Assembly: GCA_041875495.1 (NCBI GenBank)
Contig: CP112982.1
Location: 682,001 to 746,000 of the forward strand
Source of the DNA: Halomonas sp. CH40
Lineage (GTDB): Bacteria > Pseudomonadota > Gammaproteobacteria > Pseudomonadales > Halomonadaceae
Length of the DNA: 64,000 bases
Direction: 5' to 3'
Both the position numbers and the translations under genes were made by a program. This document shows, piece after piece, positions 7,723 through 16,172 of this stretch. Each line of letters opens with the position of its first letter. Position 1 is the first letter of the stretch. Below the pieces are notes generated by a model, which saw nothing but the letters and a program-made list of their open reading frames with translations, made no database searches and was not told the DNA's origin.

Positions 7723-9918
7723 ATGGAAATTAAAGTCAACTATCTCGATAACCTGCGTCTGGAAGCGAAGTTTGACGACTTCAGCGTTATTTCCGACCAG
7801 CCGATTCGCTATAAGGGCGATGGCTCGGCGCCGGGGCCGTTCGATTATTTTCTGGCGTCGTCCGCCATGTGCGCGGCGTATTTCGTCAAGGTGTACTGCA
7901 ACGCCCGGGATATTCCCACCGAGAATATCCGCCTGTCCCAGAACAACATTGTCGACCCGGAAAACCGCTACAAGCAGATCTTCAAGATCCAGATCGAGCT
8001 GCCGGAGGATATTTCCGAGAAAGACCGCCAGGGCATGCTGCGCTCGATTGACCGCTGCACGGTGAAGAAGGTAGTGCAGACCGGGCCGGAGTTTGTCATC
8101 GAGACGGTCGACAATATCGACGAGGACGCCCAGGCGCTGCTGATGGGCGCGCCAGAGGGTGGCGAGACCTATATCGAAGGCAAGGACAAACCGCTGGAAG
8201 AGACCATCACCACCATGAGCGGCCTGCTGGCGGATCTGGGCATGAAGATCGAGATTGCTTCCTGGCGCAATATCGTGCCCAACGTCTGGTCGTTGCATAT
8301 CCGCGATGCTGCCGCGCCGATGTGCTTTACCAACGGCAAGGGCGCGACCAAGGAAGCCGCCTTGTGTTCAGCCTTGGGCGAGTTTATCGAGCGCCTGAGC
8401 TGTAACTTCTTCTACAACGATCAGTATTTTGGGCCGGAAATCGCGGGCAGTCAGTTTGTCCACTACCCCAACGAGCGCTGGTTCCAGCCAGGGCCGAATG
8501 ACGAACTGCCGGAAGGGCTGCTGGATGAGCACTGCCTGGCGATCTACAACCCGGAAGGCGAGCTGCGCGGCTCGCACCTGATCGATACCAATTCCGGCCG
8601 CGCCGACCGCGGCATTGTTGCACTGCCGTTTACCCGCCAATCCGACGACGAGACGGTGTATTTCCCCTCCAACCTGATTGAGAACCTGTTTCTCAGCAAC
8701 GGCATGAGCGCGGGCAATACCCTAGCAGAAGCCGAAGTGCAGTGTCTGTCAGAGATTTTCGAGCGGGCGGTCAAACGGGAAATTCTGGAGCAGGAACTGA
8801 CCCTGCCCGATGTGCCGGCTGAGGTGCTGGCCCGCTTCCCTGGCATCGTGGCAGGTATCGAGGCGCTTGAGGCTCAGGGCTTCCCGGTGCTGGTCAAGGA
8901 TGCCTCCCTGGGCGGGCAGTTCCCGGTGATGTGCGTGACCCTAATGAACCCGCGTACCGGCGGGGTGTTTGCCTCTTTTGGCGCGCATCCAAGCTTTGAA
9001 GTGGCGCTGGAACGCAGCCTGACCGAGCTGTTGCAGGGGCGCAGTTTTGAAGGCCTGAACGATTTGCCGCTGCCGACCTTCAACTCCCAGACCGTCAGCG
9101 AGCCGAACAACTTTGTTGAGCACTTTATTGATTCCGTGGGCGTGGTGTCCTGGCGCTTCTTCAGCGCCCGGGCGGATTTCGATTTCTGCGACTGGGACTT
9201 CTCCGGCTCCACTCAGGAAGAAGCGGACACCCTGTTCGGCATTTTTGAAGACCTTGAAGCCGAAGTCTATGTGGCCGTGCACGAAGACCTGGGGGCGCCA
9301 GTCTGCCGTATTCTGGTGCCGGGGTATTCAGAGGTCTACCCGCTGGAAGACCTGATCATGGATAACACCAATAAGGCGCTGGCGTTTCGTGAGGATATCC
9401 TCAATCTGCATCGTCTGGATGATGAGCAGCTGGCAGCACTGCTGGAACGCCTGGAAGACAGCGAGGTGGATGAACATAGCGATATCATCACCCTGATTGG
9501 CATCGAGTTTGACGAAAATACCGTCTGGGGTCAGCTGACCCTGCTCGAGCTCAAGCTGCTGATCCATCTGGCACTTCAGGACCATGAAGCGGCGCTGGAG
9601 TATGTGCAGATGTTCCTGCAGTACAACGACAACACCGTTGAGCGCGGGCTTTTCTACCAGGCGGTAAATGCGGTGCTGGAAATTGTCCTTGATGATGAGC
9701 TGGCGTTGGATGATTACTTGCCTAATCTGACACGCATGTTTGGTGAAGCCACCATGTCAGCAGTGGTGGGATCGGTCGCGGGTGAGGTGCGCTTCTTTGG
9801 TCTGGAACCCACCAGCATGGCGCTGGAAGGGTTGGAGCGCCACCAGCGCCTGATCGAAAGCTATCAAAAACTCCATGTGGCACGGGCGGCCCAGGTAAGA
9901 GGTCAGATGAGAGCCTAG
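7723..9918 (+). CDS. ycaO: OsmC domain-YcaO fusion protein
   Basis: 731 residues. Residues 1-140 form an OsmC-like domain with the two redox Cys (C50 in SSAMCAAYF, C112 in DRCTVKK). From about 155 the protein matches E. coli YcaO closely (PNVWSLHIRD, FTNGKGATKEAALCSALGE, YFPSNLIENLFLSNGMSAGNT, FASFGAHPSF), including its C-terminal helical repeat region. YcaO in E. coli assists beta-methylthiolation of ribosomal protein S12; OsmC proteins reduce organic peroxides. The fusion suggests the YcaO step is tied to a thiol or sulfur chemistry, which is inference. It has its own promoter region (7549-7722) and converges on luxS. Confidence 0.92.
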   Translation: MEIKVNYLDNLRLEAKFDDFSVISDQPIRYKGDGSAPGPFDYFLASSAMCAAYFVKVYCNARDIPTENIRLSQNNIVDPENRYKQIFKIQIELPEDISEKDRQGMLRSIDRCTVKKVVQTGPEFVIETVDNIDEDAQALLMGAPEGGETYIEGKDKPLEETITTMSGLLADLGMKIEIASWRNIVPNVWSLHIRDAAAPMCFTNGKGATKEAALCSALGEFIERLSCNFFYNDQYFGPEIAGSQFVHYPNERWFQPGPNDELPEGLLDEHCLAIYNPEGELRGSHLIDTNSGRADRGIVALPFTRQSDDETVYFPSNLIENLFLSNGMSAGNTLAEAEVQCLSEIFERAVKREILEQELTLPDVPAEVLARFPGIVAGIEALEAQGFPVLVKDASLGGQFPVMCVTLMNPRTGGVFASFGAHPSFEVALERSLTELLQGRSFEGLNDLPLPTFNSQTVSEPNNFVEHFIDSVGVVSWRFFSARADFDFCDWDFSGSTQEEADTLFGIFEDLEAEVYVAVHEDLGAPVCRILVPGYSEVYPLEDLIMDNTNKALAFREDILNLHRLDDEQLAALLERLEDSEVDEHSDIITLIGIEFDENTVWGQLTLLELKLLIHLALQDHEAALEYVQMFLQYNDNTVERGLFYQAVNAVLEIVLDDELALDDYLPNLTRMFGEATMSAVVGSVAGEVRFFGLEPTSMALEGLERHQRLIESYQKLHVARAAQVRGQMRA

Positions 9919-9955
9919 CGGTGATCAGAAGGGAAGAAGACTGGTGTGATAAAAG

Positions 9956-9982
9956 TGCCGCAGTACAAAGGTGTACTGCGGC
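9956..9982 (-). terminator. Terminator between luxS and the ycaO fusion
   Basis: TGCCGCAGTAC / GTACTGCGGCA form an 11-bp stem. On the minus strand it is followed by CTTTTATC, so it serves luxS; it may also stop transcripts arriving from the plus strand. A second small hairpin (GAAGCATGATGCTTC, 9989-10003) lies beside it. Confidence 0.75.
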
Positions 9983-10020
9983 AACGAGAAGCATGATGCT
10001 TCAACAAAAAAGAGCAGAGA

Positions 10021-10542
10021 TCAGGCGTGGTTGCCCAGCGCCTTGAGCTGTTCGGGGCTCATGGCCAGGTCTTCGTTATGATTAACGCCAATGCCATGAT
10101 CAATAATGCTCTGGGCAATCTGCTGGGCTTCGTCCAGTGAGTGCATTGTATAAGTGCCGCACTGATACTCGTTGAGCTCAGGGATGTCTTCCATACGTTT
10201 GACGTTAAGCACATCCTGCATGGCCGCAATCCAGGCGTCGGCAACGTCCTGCTCGCTCGGGGTGCCCAGCAGGCTCATGTAGAAGCCGGTACGGCAGCCC
10301 ATGGGTGAGATATCAATGATCTCGATGTTGTCACCGTTAAGGTGCTCACGCATGAAACCGGCAAATAGATGCTCCAGAGTATGAATACCCTTTTCGCCCA
10401 TGATGTCCTTGTTCGGCTTGTTGAAGCGCAGATCAAAGACGGTAATGGTGTCACCGGAGGGCGATTGCATGGTCTTGGCAACGCGGACGGCCGGGGCTTC
10501 CATAATGGTGTGGTCTACGGTAAAGCTGTCGAGAAGAGGCAT
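10021..10542 (-). CDS. luxS: S-ribosylhomocysteine lyase LuxS
   Basis: 173 residues from the ATG at 10542, preceded by CAGGAGTTACT as ribosome-binding site. The metal ligands are all present: HTLEH (H54, H58) and C128 in [16 protein letters not shown] is also conserved. LuxS cleaves S-ribosylhomocysteine to homocysteine and DPD, the AI-2 precursor, in the activated methyl cycle. The frame is open further upstream but only this start fits the family. Confidence 0.97.
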   Translation of the reverse strand: MPLLDSFTVDHTIMEAPAVRVAKTMQSPSGDTITVFDLRFNKPNKDIMGEKGIHTLEHLFAGFMREHLNGDNIEIIDISPMGCRTGFYMSLLGTPSEQDVADAWIAAMQDVLNVKRMEDIPELNEYQCGTYTMHSLDEAQQIAQSIIDHGIGVNHNEDLAMSPEQLKALGNHA

Positions 10543-10694
10543 AGTAACTCCTGCTGTTATCAGGGAGTGAGTGCGGCTGAATGTGCCGCACCTTGTGATC
10601 ACTTTCGAGTTTAACAGACCGCCTCGTGATTGGCACAACGCCCTTGCAAAGATAGGGATCGCCAAAAACACTTAATTTCCCGCAGATCTTATTC

Positions 10695-10928
10695 CTAGGC
10701 GAGGAATGGGTCGGCCAGTTCGCGCCGGTTCAGGGTAACGCCCTGCTCGATTCCGGCGTTGCCACGCACCAGAGCGGCGTCGATATTGACCTCACTCATA
10801 TCATTGACGATCACCGCTACCCGTAGGCCTTCGCGGTTGGCGAGAATATGGTTGAGCACCGTGGTTTTACCGGCTCCCAGAAAGCCGGAAAGGACAGTCA
10901 CGGGAAGTGGATTAATGATATCGGTCAT
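10695..10928 (-). pseudogene. CobW/COG0523-type zinc-chaperone GTPase, N-terminal fragment
   Basis: [23 protein letters not shown] (P-loop), [15 protein letters not shown] and ALVRGNAGI are the start of a COG0523 G3E GTPase of the YciC/zinc-metallochaperone kind. Only about 70 of the usual 320-400 residues remain before an unrelated tail and stop. It adjoins remnants of znuB, znuC and znuA, and such GTPases often sit beside zinc-uptake genes, which supports the assignment. Not functional as read. Confidence 0.8.
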
Positions 10929-10975
10929 GGTATTGGAACCTTATAATAATCAGCGTGATATGAAGTTCGTAAGAT

Positions 10976-11080
10976 GAAATAGGCCATCCGCCGCCAGACC
11001 ACAAAACATCCCAGCGGCGCGGCGGCTAACCCAACGCCAAGCCCTGCCAGGGCCGCACACCACATAAAATCATCCAGCAT
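10976..11080 (-). pseudogene. znuB: znuB (zinc permease) N-terminal fragment
   Basis: MLDDFMWCAALAGLGVGL...CFVVWRRMAYF is the opening of ZnuB (35 residues); the rest of the 260-residue permease is gone, and the frame runs on through unrelated sequence to a stop at 10925. Its ATG overlaps the end of the znuC remnant, preserving the znuCB operon junction. Confidence 0.78.
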
Positions 11081-11480
11081 GGCGCAGTGTCTCCTCATCG
11101 TGATGGCCTGCGTGTTGATGACGATAGAAGGCCAGAGTGCTGGCCGTCTGGTCGCCGAAAAGCGCCTGGTATTGAGGTGACGAGGCCACTCTTTCCGGCT
11201 GACCTTCACAGCAGATATGCCCGTTCAGGCAGATCACGTGGTCCGCCGTGCGCATGACCACATGCAGATCATGGCTGACCATCAAGACCGCGCATTGGGA
11301 GCGCTGGAATACGCTGATAGAACTCGGCAACGCCTCTGTGATCCAGCCCCTGAGTGGCTTCATCCAGCAATAAAAGCGATGGGCGTGACAGCAGGGCGCG
11401 CGCCAGTAACACCCGTTGCAGCTGGCCGCCGGAAAGATGATTCATGGCCGCATTCAGCAGATGTTCGGCCTCAAACAGCC
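11070..11480 (-). pseudogene. znuC: znuC (zinc ABC ATPase), 5' deleted and frameshifted
   Basis: Minus-strand translation gives [19 protein letters not shown] and [16 protein letters not shown] (signature and Walker B), then in a second frame [18 protein letters not shown] and the normal C-terminus. A frameshift lies near 11300. The Walker A half is missing: at about 11480 the sequence switches directly to znuA coding sequence on the plus strand. Confidence 0.82.
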
Positions 11481-11482
11481 AA

Positions 11483-11941
11483 ACGAAACAGTCTGAAAGG
11501 AATGCCGAGACCTATCAGAGCAATGCCACTCAGGCAAAAGCCGACCTGCTAGGCTTGCAGATGGCGCTGGAAGAGCAGTTTGCTGAACAACCCACGCCGC
11601 GCTTTGTGGTCTTCCATGATGCCTACCAGTATTTTGAGCAGCGTTTTGATGTGCCCTCGGAAGGTGCGATTTCACTGGGCGATGCCTCCGACCCTAGCCC
11701 GGCACGGATTGAAGCGCTCCAGCAACATGTGCGCGAAAATGCTATTCAGTGCGTGTTCAGTGAGCCGCAGTTCAACTCAGCGATGGTGGAAAATGTCTTC
11801 GCTGATACCCCCGCCGTGATGGGCGTGATCGACCCTCTGGGCGTTGAGCTGCCGCTTGGGCCAACATTGTATAACCAGTTGCTGCGCCAACTGGCTGATG
11901 CGCTAGAACAATGCAGCGTGCAGCAGGAAGAGACATCGTGA
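11483..11941 (+). pseudogene. znuA: znuA (periplasmic zinc-binding protein), C-terminal half
   Basis: The frame from about 11500 ([16 protein letters not shown], then FVVFHDAYQYFEQRF, CVFSEPQFNSAMV, MGVIDPLG) is the second half of ZnuA, including the conserved His in FHDAYQY. The signal peptide, the metal-binding His of the first lobe and the His-rich loop are absent. It joins directly to the broken znuC on the other strand, so both 5' ends and the shared promoter were lost together. Confidence 0.82.
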
Positions 11942-11963
11942 CTGTTGCGGTGAGGCACTAGAA

Positions 11964-12007
11964 ACGTCAAAGGGCGGCACCGTTAAGTGCCGCCCTTTGA
12001 CGTTTTT
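11964..12007 (+). terminator. Rho-independent terminator of the former znuA
   Basis: ACGTCAAAGGGCGGCAC and its exact complement form a 17-bp stem with loop CGTTAA, followed by TTTTT on the plus strand. It survives although znuA is broken. Confidence 0.85.
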
Positions 12008-12037
12008 ACTTATTTTGGCATCAAGGCGCAGGCCTGA

Positions 12038-12190
12038 TCAGTAATTGTGCCTCGCGTGGCCGCCAAAGTTAGCGTTGATCTGACCTTCCAGAGAGAAGAC
12101 TTTCATGTTTTGAACGCTCATATTCCGGTGATCAAACACATCGATTGCTGAATCTGTTGCATTGCCGGCTTCTAAAATACTGCAAGTTTT
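12038..12190 (-). pseudogene. Possible short gene remnant, unknown
   Basis: On the minus strand an open stretch of about 50 codons ends SVQNMKVFSLEGQIN... with a stop at 12038-12040. It has internal Met codons but no convincing ribosome-binding site, and a stop precedes it. I do not recognise a family. It may be the tail of a decayed gene next to the zinc-locus wreckage. Confidence 0.25.
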
Positions 12191-12211
12191 TTACCATTCA
12201 TAAGCAAGCGC

Positions 12212-12595
12212 CTATCTGAAAACGCCCGTTCCCATCTTTACGTCAGACTCAGTCATGCTGTAACGGTAAACTGTGTCTTCTTCATTGAAAAGTACAGTGA
12301 GTTTTTTCTGAGTACCTGACGTTGAAGTCCCAAACATGGAGACAATAGGGATATAGCTAACGGCATCAGCTGACATATCAGAAAGAGAATATTCCCATAT
12401 CTCTAATCCATTGTCTGTAAAAGTGGTGTTAATCGGTGATCCGAACTGGCTCCTCACTTCAGCCTTTGTTGTTTGGCCTTCGGTGATATAGTGACCGATT
12501 GTTTGTTCATCATGTTCTTTCAGGGATTGGTTGCCAGATGAGGCACATCCGCCCAAAACAAAAAGAAAGCACAAAGCAGCAACAGTTTTTTTCAT
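12212..12595 (-). CDS. Small lipoprotein, SmpA/OmlA (BamE-like) fold
   Basis: 127 residues with a lipoprotein signal: MKKTVAALCFLFVLGGC (lipobox LGGC, Cys17). The body contains GQTTKAEVRSQFGSP and LEIWEYSL, the typical SmpA/OmlA pattern. It is probably attached to the outer membrane. It stands alone between the znu remnants and a gene-poor region, so no partner can be inferred. It is not the housekeeping bamE by context. Confidence 0.75.
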   Translation of the reverse strand: MKKTVAALCFLFVLGGCASSGNQSLKEHDEQTIGHYITEGQTTKAEVRSQFGSPINTTFTDNGLEIWEYSLSDMSADAVSYIPIVSMFGTSTSGTQKKLTVLFNEEDTVYRYSMTESDVKMGTGVFR

Positions 12596-13314
12596 TATAT
12601 GTCAATCCTTGATAAGTGGTGATTCACGTAAATCCCCGTCAATAAAAGCACACGTAAAATAACCGCTTATAAATTAAATTTCAAATAAATTTCGTCGAGT
12701 ATTTGTGAGGTCATACTCTTCCTTCCTGTGGACTCTTTAGGCATCAGTCGGTGATTTTGGCCTATGATTGAAAAATATCTAAAGGTTTGCCAGCAGGTGG
12801 TTAATGTCTGAGTAGTAACAGGATTTACCCCACCACATGTTGTTCTCATCATTCGTGGTTGGATTCCTGAGTTCAGGATTTACAGTAGTTACATTTGGCT
12901 TAAAAAACAGCCTGGGCGTGAGTTAAAGCTTAAGTGTCTGTGCAAAATTAAACGGGCATAGGCGATCAGTAAGGCACTGATTTTGTTCGACCTGATTGCA
13001 CGAAAATTTCTGCGTAAGCACTTACCTCACCAGCATTTCTACAATCTGGTGGCCTGTTTATGCGGAGACTTTGTATAGCTTTGAATCTGTGTCCTTCAAC
13101 TGCGAAATTGTTCGTACCGTGCAAGCTGATGAGGCGTGTTCAGCTCCGATCAGAGTACATTTTCTCTTTTATCGGCTCCTGGCAATGTGTGGCGCTTCAA
13201 ACACTTGGCAACATATTTGTTACTATATGGCTTTTAAGGTATAAGGTTATAAGCCTGTATGTCATCCTTGGGCTAGCTTAATGTTGCCAAGGGTTTCCTA
13301 AAAGGAGGTTTGCC
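12596..13314. other. Gene-poor, AT-richer stretch (about 720 nt)
   Basis: Only short frames are present and none shows a recognisable motif or good start. Base composition is lower in GC than the neighbours. It may hold decayed sequence; I see no tRNA, IS end or clear repeat. The last part carries a good ribosome-binding site (AAAGGAGG) for the next gene. Confidence 0.5.
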
Positions 13315-14781
13315 ATGCAGAAACGTCATGTTGATGTTGCGGTGATCGGGGCGGGCAGTGCCGGGCTGAGTGCCTGGCATACGGCACGCAAGAGCGCCGA
13401 CGATGTCCTGCTGATTGAAGCCGGTGAGTACGGCACCACCTGTGCGAAGGTGGGCTGTATGCCCTCCAAGCTGCTGATTGCCGCCGCTGATGCGGCCCAT
13501 CGCGCACGCCAAGCGGGCACCTTCGGCGTCAAGGTGGCCGAGGTCGATATTGACGGTGAGGCGGTGATGGCGCGGGTCAAAGGCGAACGCGACCGCTTTG
13601 TCGGCAGTGTTCTCAAGTCAATGAAGCGTATTCCAGAAGACCAGCGCCTGCGTGGCCATGCCCGCTTTATTCAGCCCCACACCCTGCAGGTGGATGATCA
13701 CACCCAGGTCACTGCCAATGCCATCGTGATTGCCACCGGCTCGCGCGCCACCTGGCCGGGCTTTTTTGAAGCGGCGGAAGATCGCCTGATTATCAACGAT
13801 GACGTCTTTGAGTGGGAGACCCTGCCTGAATCGGTGGCCGTCTTCGGCCCGGGGGTGATTGGCCTGGAACTGGGGCAGGCACTGAGCCGTTTGGGCGTGC
13901 GCACCCGCACGTTCGGGGTAGGCGGGGCGATTGGGCCGCTGCAGTCAGACAAGGTACGCGAGATAGCCGATGACCTGTTTAACGCCGAGTTCTACATGGA
14001 CCCGGATGCCGATGTACAGAAGATCGAGCGCAGCACCGAGGGGGTGACGCTGACCTTTGTTGAGCGCACCACCGGCAAGGTGTTGACCGAAACCTTTGAT
14101 TACCTGCTGGCGGCCACCGGGCGGCAGCCCAATGTGGATAAGCTGGCGCTGGAAAATGCCGGGATTGAACTGGGTGAGCGCGGTGTGCCGAGTTTCAACC
14201 GTTTTACCATGCAGTGTGCCAACACGGATGGCAGCCCCAGCCATATCTTTATCGCCGGAGATGCCAACCAGGCAGTGCCGCTGCTGCACGAAGCGATAAC
14301 CGAAGGCCAGATAGCCGCACGCAATGCCGCCAACCTGAACGACATCAAGGCAGGGCGGCGCAATGTGCCCCTGGCAATTGTGTTTACTGAACCGCAAATG
14401 GCCAGCGTCGGGGATAGCCGTGCGACCCTGGAAGCACGTTTCGGCGGCTGCGATTGCATTGCTGAAGGCGGCGTATCTTTTGATGACCAGGGCCGTGCGC
14501 GTGTCATGGGTGAGAACCACGGCTATCTGGCACTCTATGCGGAACACGGTAGCGGCCAGTTTCTGGGCGCTGAAATGCTCGGGCCAAGGGTCGAGCATAT
14601 GGCCCATTTGCTGGCCTGGGCACTGGAACAGAAAATGACCGTGAGCGAAATGTTGGCAATGCCGTTTTATCACCCGGTATTGGAAGAAGGCCTGCGCTCT
14701 GGCCTGCGTGATCTGAATGCCAATCTTCAGCTAGGGCCAGCCATCAGTTCGCGCTGCATGGAATGTGGCCCAGGGGATTAA
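13315..14781 (+). CDS. Dihydrolipoamide dehydrogenase-like flavoprotein disulfide reductase
   Basis: 488 residues, preceded by AAAGGAGGTTTGCC. FAD site VAVIGAGSAGLSA, redox pair C43/C48 in TTCAKVGCMPSK, second nucleotide site VFGPGVIGLELGQALSRLG, FAD motif IFIAGDAN and a C-terminal YHPVLEEGL catalytic His-Glu place it in the class I Lpd/glutathione reductase family. No 2-oxoacid dehydrogenase E1/E2 genes are nearby, so it is a stand-alone enzyme. The C-terminus ends SRCMECGPGD, an extra CxxC pair not usual in Lpd and reminiscent of the C-terminal thiols of mercuric or thioredoxin reductases. Substrate unknown. Confidence 0.88.
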   Translation: MQKRHVDVAVIGAGSAGLSAWHTARKSADDVLLIEAGEYGTTCAKVGCMPSKLLIAAADAAHRARQAGTFGVKVAEVDIDGEAVMARVKGERDRFVGSVLKSMKRIPEDQRLRGHARFIQPHTLQVDDHTQVTANAIVIATGSRATWPGFFEAAEDRLIINDDVFEWETLPESVAVFGPGVIGLELGQALSRLGVRTRTFGVGGAIGPLQSDKVREIADDLFNAEFYMDPDADVQKIERSTEGVTLTFVERTTGKVLTETFDYLLAATGRQPNVDKLALENAGIELGERGVPSFNRFTMQCANTDGSPSHIFIAGDANQAVPLLHEAITEGQIAARNAANLNDIKAGRRNVPLAIVFTEPQMASVGDSRATLEARFGGCDCIAEGGVSFDDQGRARVMGENHGYLALYAEHGSGQFLGAEMLGPRVEHMAHLLAWALEQKMTVSEMLAMPFYHPVLEEGLRSGLRDLNANLQLGPAISSRCMECGPGD

Positions 14782-14844
14782 TGGCAGCTTGGCCTTGTCC
14801 ACCCAGCACTCCTAAAGCGTTGCGCCGCTGGGTGGCGTTGGGTC

Positions 14845-14912
14845 GGCTAATATTGTTGAACGCGCAGAATGTTCATCTAATATCAGAACGTGCGGTCCAA
14901 TCACTGTTAAAT
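14845..14912 (-). other. attC-like hairpin after ccdB
   Basis: On the minus strand it begins ATTTAAC (perfect RYYYAAC core, containing the ccdB stop) and ends near ATTAGCC after an imperfect complementary arm; about 68 nt. The 3' core departs from GTTRRRY. Called by eye, and supported by similar hairpins beside the neighbouring yoeB. Confidence 0.4.
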
Positions 14913-15223
14913 GCCGGTGATAGCCAGATCCAGAGCCCCAATAATCTGGTTTCTGAAGTGTGACAGGGATCCAATGGGGCTCTTGAGGTGTTTTTTGGGC
15001 ACGGCGGAAATTTGCGGCGTTAACAGCAACAGCTTCTGATCGGCAAAGCTGATTTCTGGAGTCAGCCCTTGCATGGTTTCGCCACCGAAGGCTGAACCTT
15101 TACCCAAGGGGATAACAATGCGAGTTACCAAATCGCTCAGGAGGCTGCTCTGAATATCCACCAGATAAGGGTAGTGAGCCTTACTGGCTTTGCTCGGGTT
15201 GGGTATACATCGAACTGTGCCAT
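14907..15223 (-). pseudogene. ccdB: CcdB-family gyrase toxin, frameshifted near codon 8
   Basis: The ATG at 15223 opens MAQFDVYP, the conserved CcdB start, but the remaining CcdB (NPSKASKAHYPYLVDIQSSL, RIVIPL, LLLLTPQISAVPKKHL, LAITGI) lies in another frame. Adding one base to the C-run after GTATAC would restore a 105-residue protein. CcdB poisons DNA gyrase. Its ATG overlaps the ccdA stop (TGATG), as in normal ccdAB. Either a real one-base loss or a sequencing error; as read, the toxin is off. Confidence 0.8.
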
Positions 15224-15468
15224 CAGAACTCCCTGAATTCGTCGCCGAAGCATCGATTTTGTTCGACAAAATCGTTGTAACTTTTTATCGCAGCGCGATT
15301 TTCTTCAACCCATTGTGCGGCTTCGCGTTTCGAAAGCTCTTCTTTCAGCGCTTGCTCCAGGGTGGCAGACAAATTAATGTTCAGTTCTCGGGTTTTACGC
15401 AGCAGATCGCTGTTGATTGAGAGGTTCGCTGCTTTTTTGGGGGCGGCTGAATCATAGAGTTCGGCCAT
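15223..15468 (-). CDS. ccdA: CcdA-family antitoxin
   Basis: 81 residues from the ATG at 15468: MAELYDSAAPKKAANLSINSDLLRKTRELNINLS is the ribbon-helix-helix DNA-binding part, and the acidic/aromatic tail (WVEENRAAIKSYNDFVE) is the CcdB-binding region. GGAGACCCGC precedes the start. It binds CcdB and represses the operon. It overlaps ccdB by one base. Confidence 0.9.
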   Translation of the reverse strand: MAELYDSAAPKKAANLSINSDLLRKTRELNINLSATLEQALKEELSKREAAQWVEENRAAIKSYNDFVEQNRCFGDEFREF

Positions 15469-15534
15469 GCGGGTCTCCGAAAAGATCTTGAATATACAGT
15501 TTGACCTTATGCGCATGGCTGTGCGCATGCAAGC

Positions 15535-15606
15535 ATTTAGCCAATGGCTGTTGTCGGAGGTGCCTGCGCTGGCGCTCCGGCACGCCGCAAAGCCAGGGCG
15601 TTAGTG
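15535..15606 (-). other. attC-like site between yoeB and ccdA
   Basis: Arms GGCTGTTGTCGGAGGTGCC and GGCACGCCGCAAAGCC pair with small mismatches. Minus-strand reading starts CACTAAC, with the yoeB stop inside the core, and ends GCTAAAT (GTTRRRY with one mismatch). Length 72 nt. The stop-in-core arrangement is shared with the better attC at 57172. Confidence 0.5.
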
Positions 15607-15873
15607 CTGATCGTAGTGTCCTCCAAGGGCGAAAATATAAATGGACTGGTCACCGAACCGGTAGATCAGCCTGTCCTGCTGTGAGATTCGTCTTGACCAC
15701 AAGCCTGATAAGTTGTGTTTAAGCGGTTCAGGTTTGCCAGTGCCAGTGGATGGATCTTGAGACCGGAGCATGTCTTTCAATAGCTTACAGAGAGCCTTGT
15801 GCAGCTTTTTGTCTTTCTCGCGCATCCTCTCATAGGCTTCCCAGGTGTTGCCCTCAAATACCAGTGATCTCAT
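15601..15873 (-). CDS. yoeB: YoeB-family mRNA interferase toxin (first copy)
   Basis: 90 residues. TGKPEPLKHNLSGLWSRRISQQDRLIYR is the YoeB core with the conserved Glu, Arg and C-terminal HY (GGHYDQH here, slightly longer than E. coli YoeB, 84 aa). YoeB cuts mRNA on the ribosome. It overlaps yefM by 20 nt. The stop codon lies inside the attC-like site. Confidence 0.92.
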   Translation of the reverse strand: MRSLVFEGNTWEAYERMREKDKKLHKALCKLLKDMLRSQDPSTGTGKPEPLKHNLSGLWSRRISQQDRLIYRFGDQSIYIFALGGHYDQH

Positions 15874-16126
15874 TCATCTGCTCATCATCAGGTGTATATC
15901 CTTGGCCACGGCTGTGAGTATCGAGGGAAGCCGCAATCTGTTGCATCAGGTCTCGGTTCTGAAGAACGTGAAGGGTTTCTTGCTCTCTTTCCCAGTCCTC
16001 AGCGCTTATAATCACGAAAGCTTCTCCGGCACGACGCGTCACCTTGAGGGGTTCGTGCCTACTGATCACCTGCTCTACAACGCTTTTCAGGTTGTCTCTG
16101 AACTTGTTTACACTGATGATATCCAT
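15854..16126 (-). CDS. yefM: YefM/Phd-family antitoxin (first copy)
   Basis: 90 residues: MDIISVNKFRDNLKSVVEQV...HEPLKVTRRAGEAFVIISAEDWE is the YefM DNA-binding fold, and the acidic tail binds YoeB. It precedes and overlaps yoeB. GGGGAG lies upstream of the start, and a GTACGG/CCGTAC palindrome sits 14 nt further up. Confidence 0.93.
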   Translation of the reverse strand: MDIISVNKFRDNLKSVVEQVISRHEPLKVTRRAGEAFVIISAEDWEREQETLHVLQNRDLMQQIAASLDTHSRGQGYTPDDEQMNEITGI

Positions 16127-16139
16127 AACTCCCCTTTAT

Positions 16140-16156
16140 GTACGGAAATACCGTAC
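16140..16156. promoter_or_regulatory. Putative YefM operator
   Basis: GTACGGAAATACCGTAC is an inverted repeat (GTACGG/CCGTAC) just upstream of yefM. E. coli YefM recognises TGTACA-type hexamers, so this is a likely autoregulatory site. Confidence 0.55.
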
Positions 16157-16172
16157 GATTTTAGCGTGATCA

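Noticed and set aside
10929..10975. Zur box upstream of the zinc GTPase remnant
   Set aside because: The AT-rich stretch (TTATAATAATC) does not form a convincing palindrome.
12667..12852. 61-residue minus-strand frame
   Set aside because: Composition resembles translated non-coding DNA; no start signal or motif.
12996..13281. Two overlapping short plus-strand frames in the gene-poor stretch
   Set aside because: Cys/Phe-rich, no ribosome-binding site, no recognisable motif.
14799..14835. CCACCCAGC/GCTGGGTGG hairpin followed by GTTGGGT as another attC
   Set aside because: No RYYYAAC core on the 5' side and no arm structure beyond the 9-bp stem; more likely a weak terminator of the flavoprotein gene.
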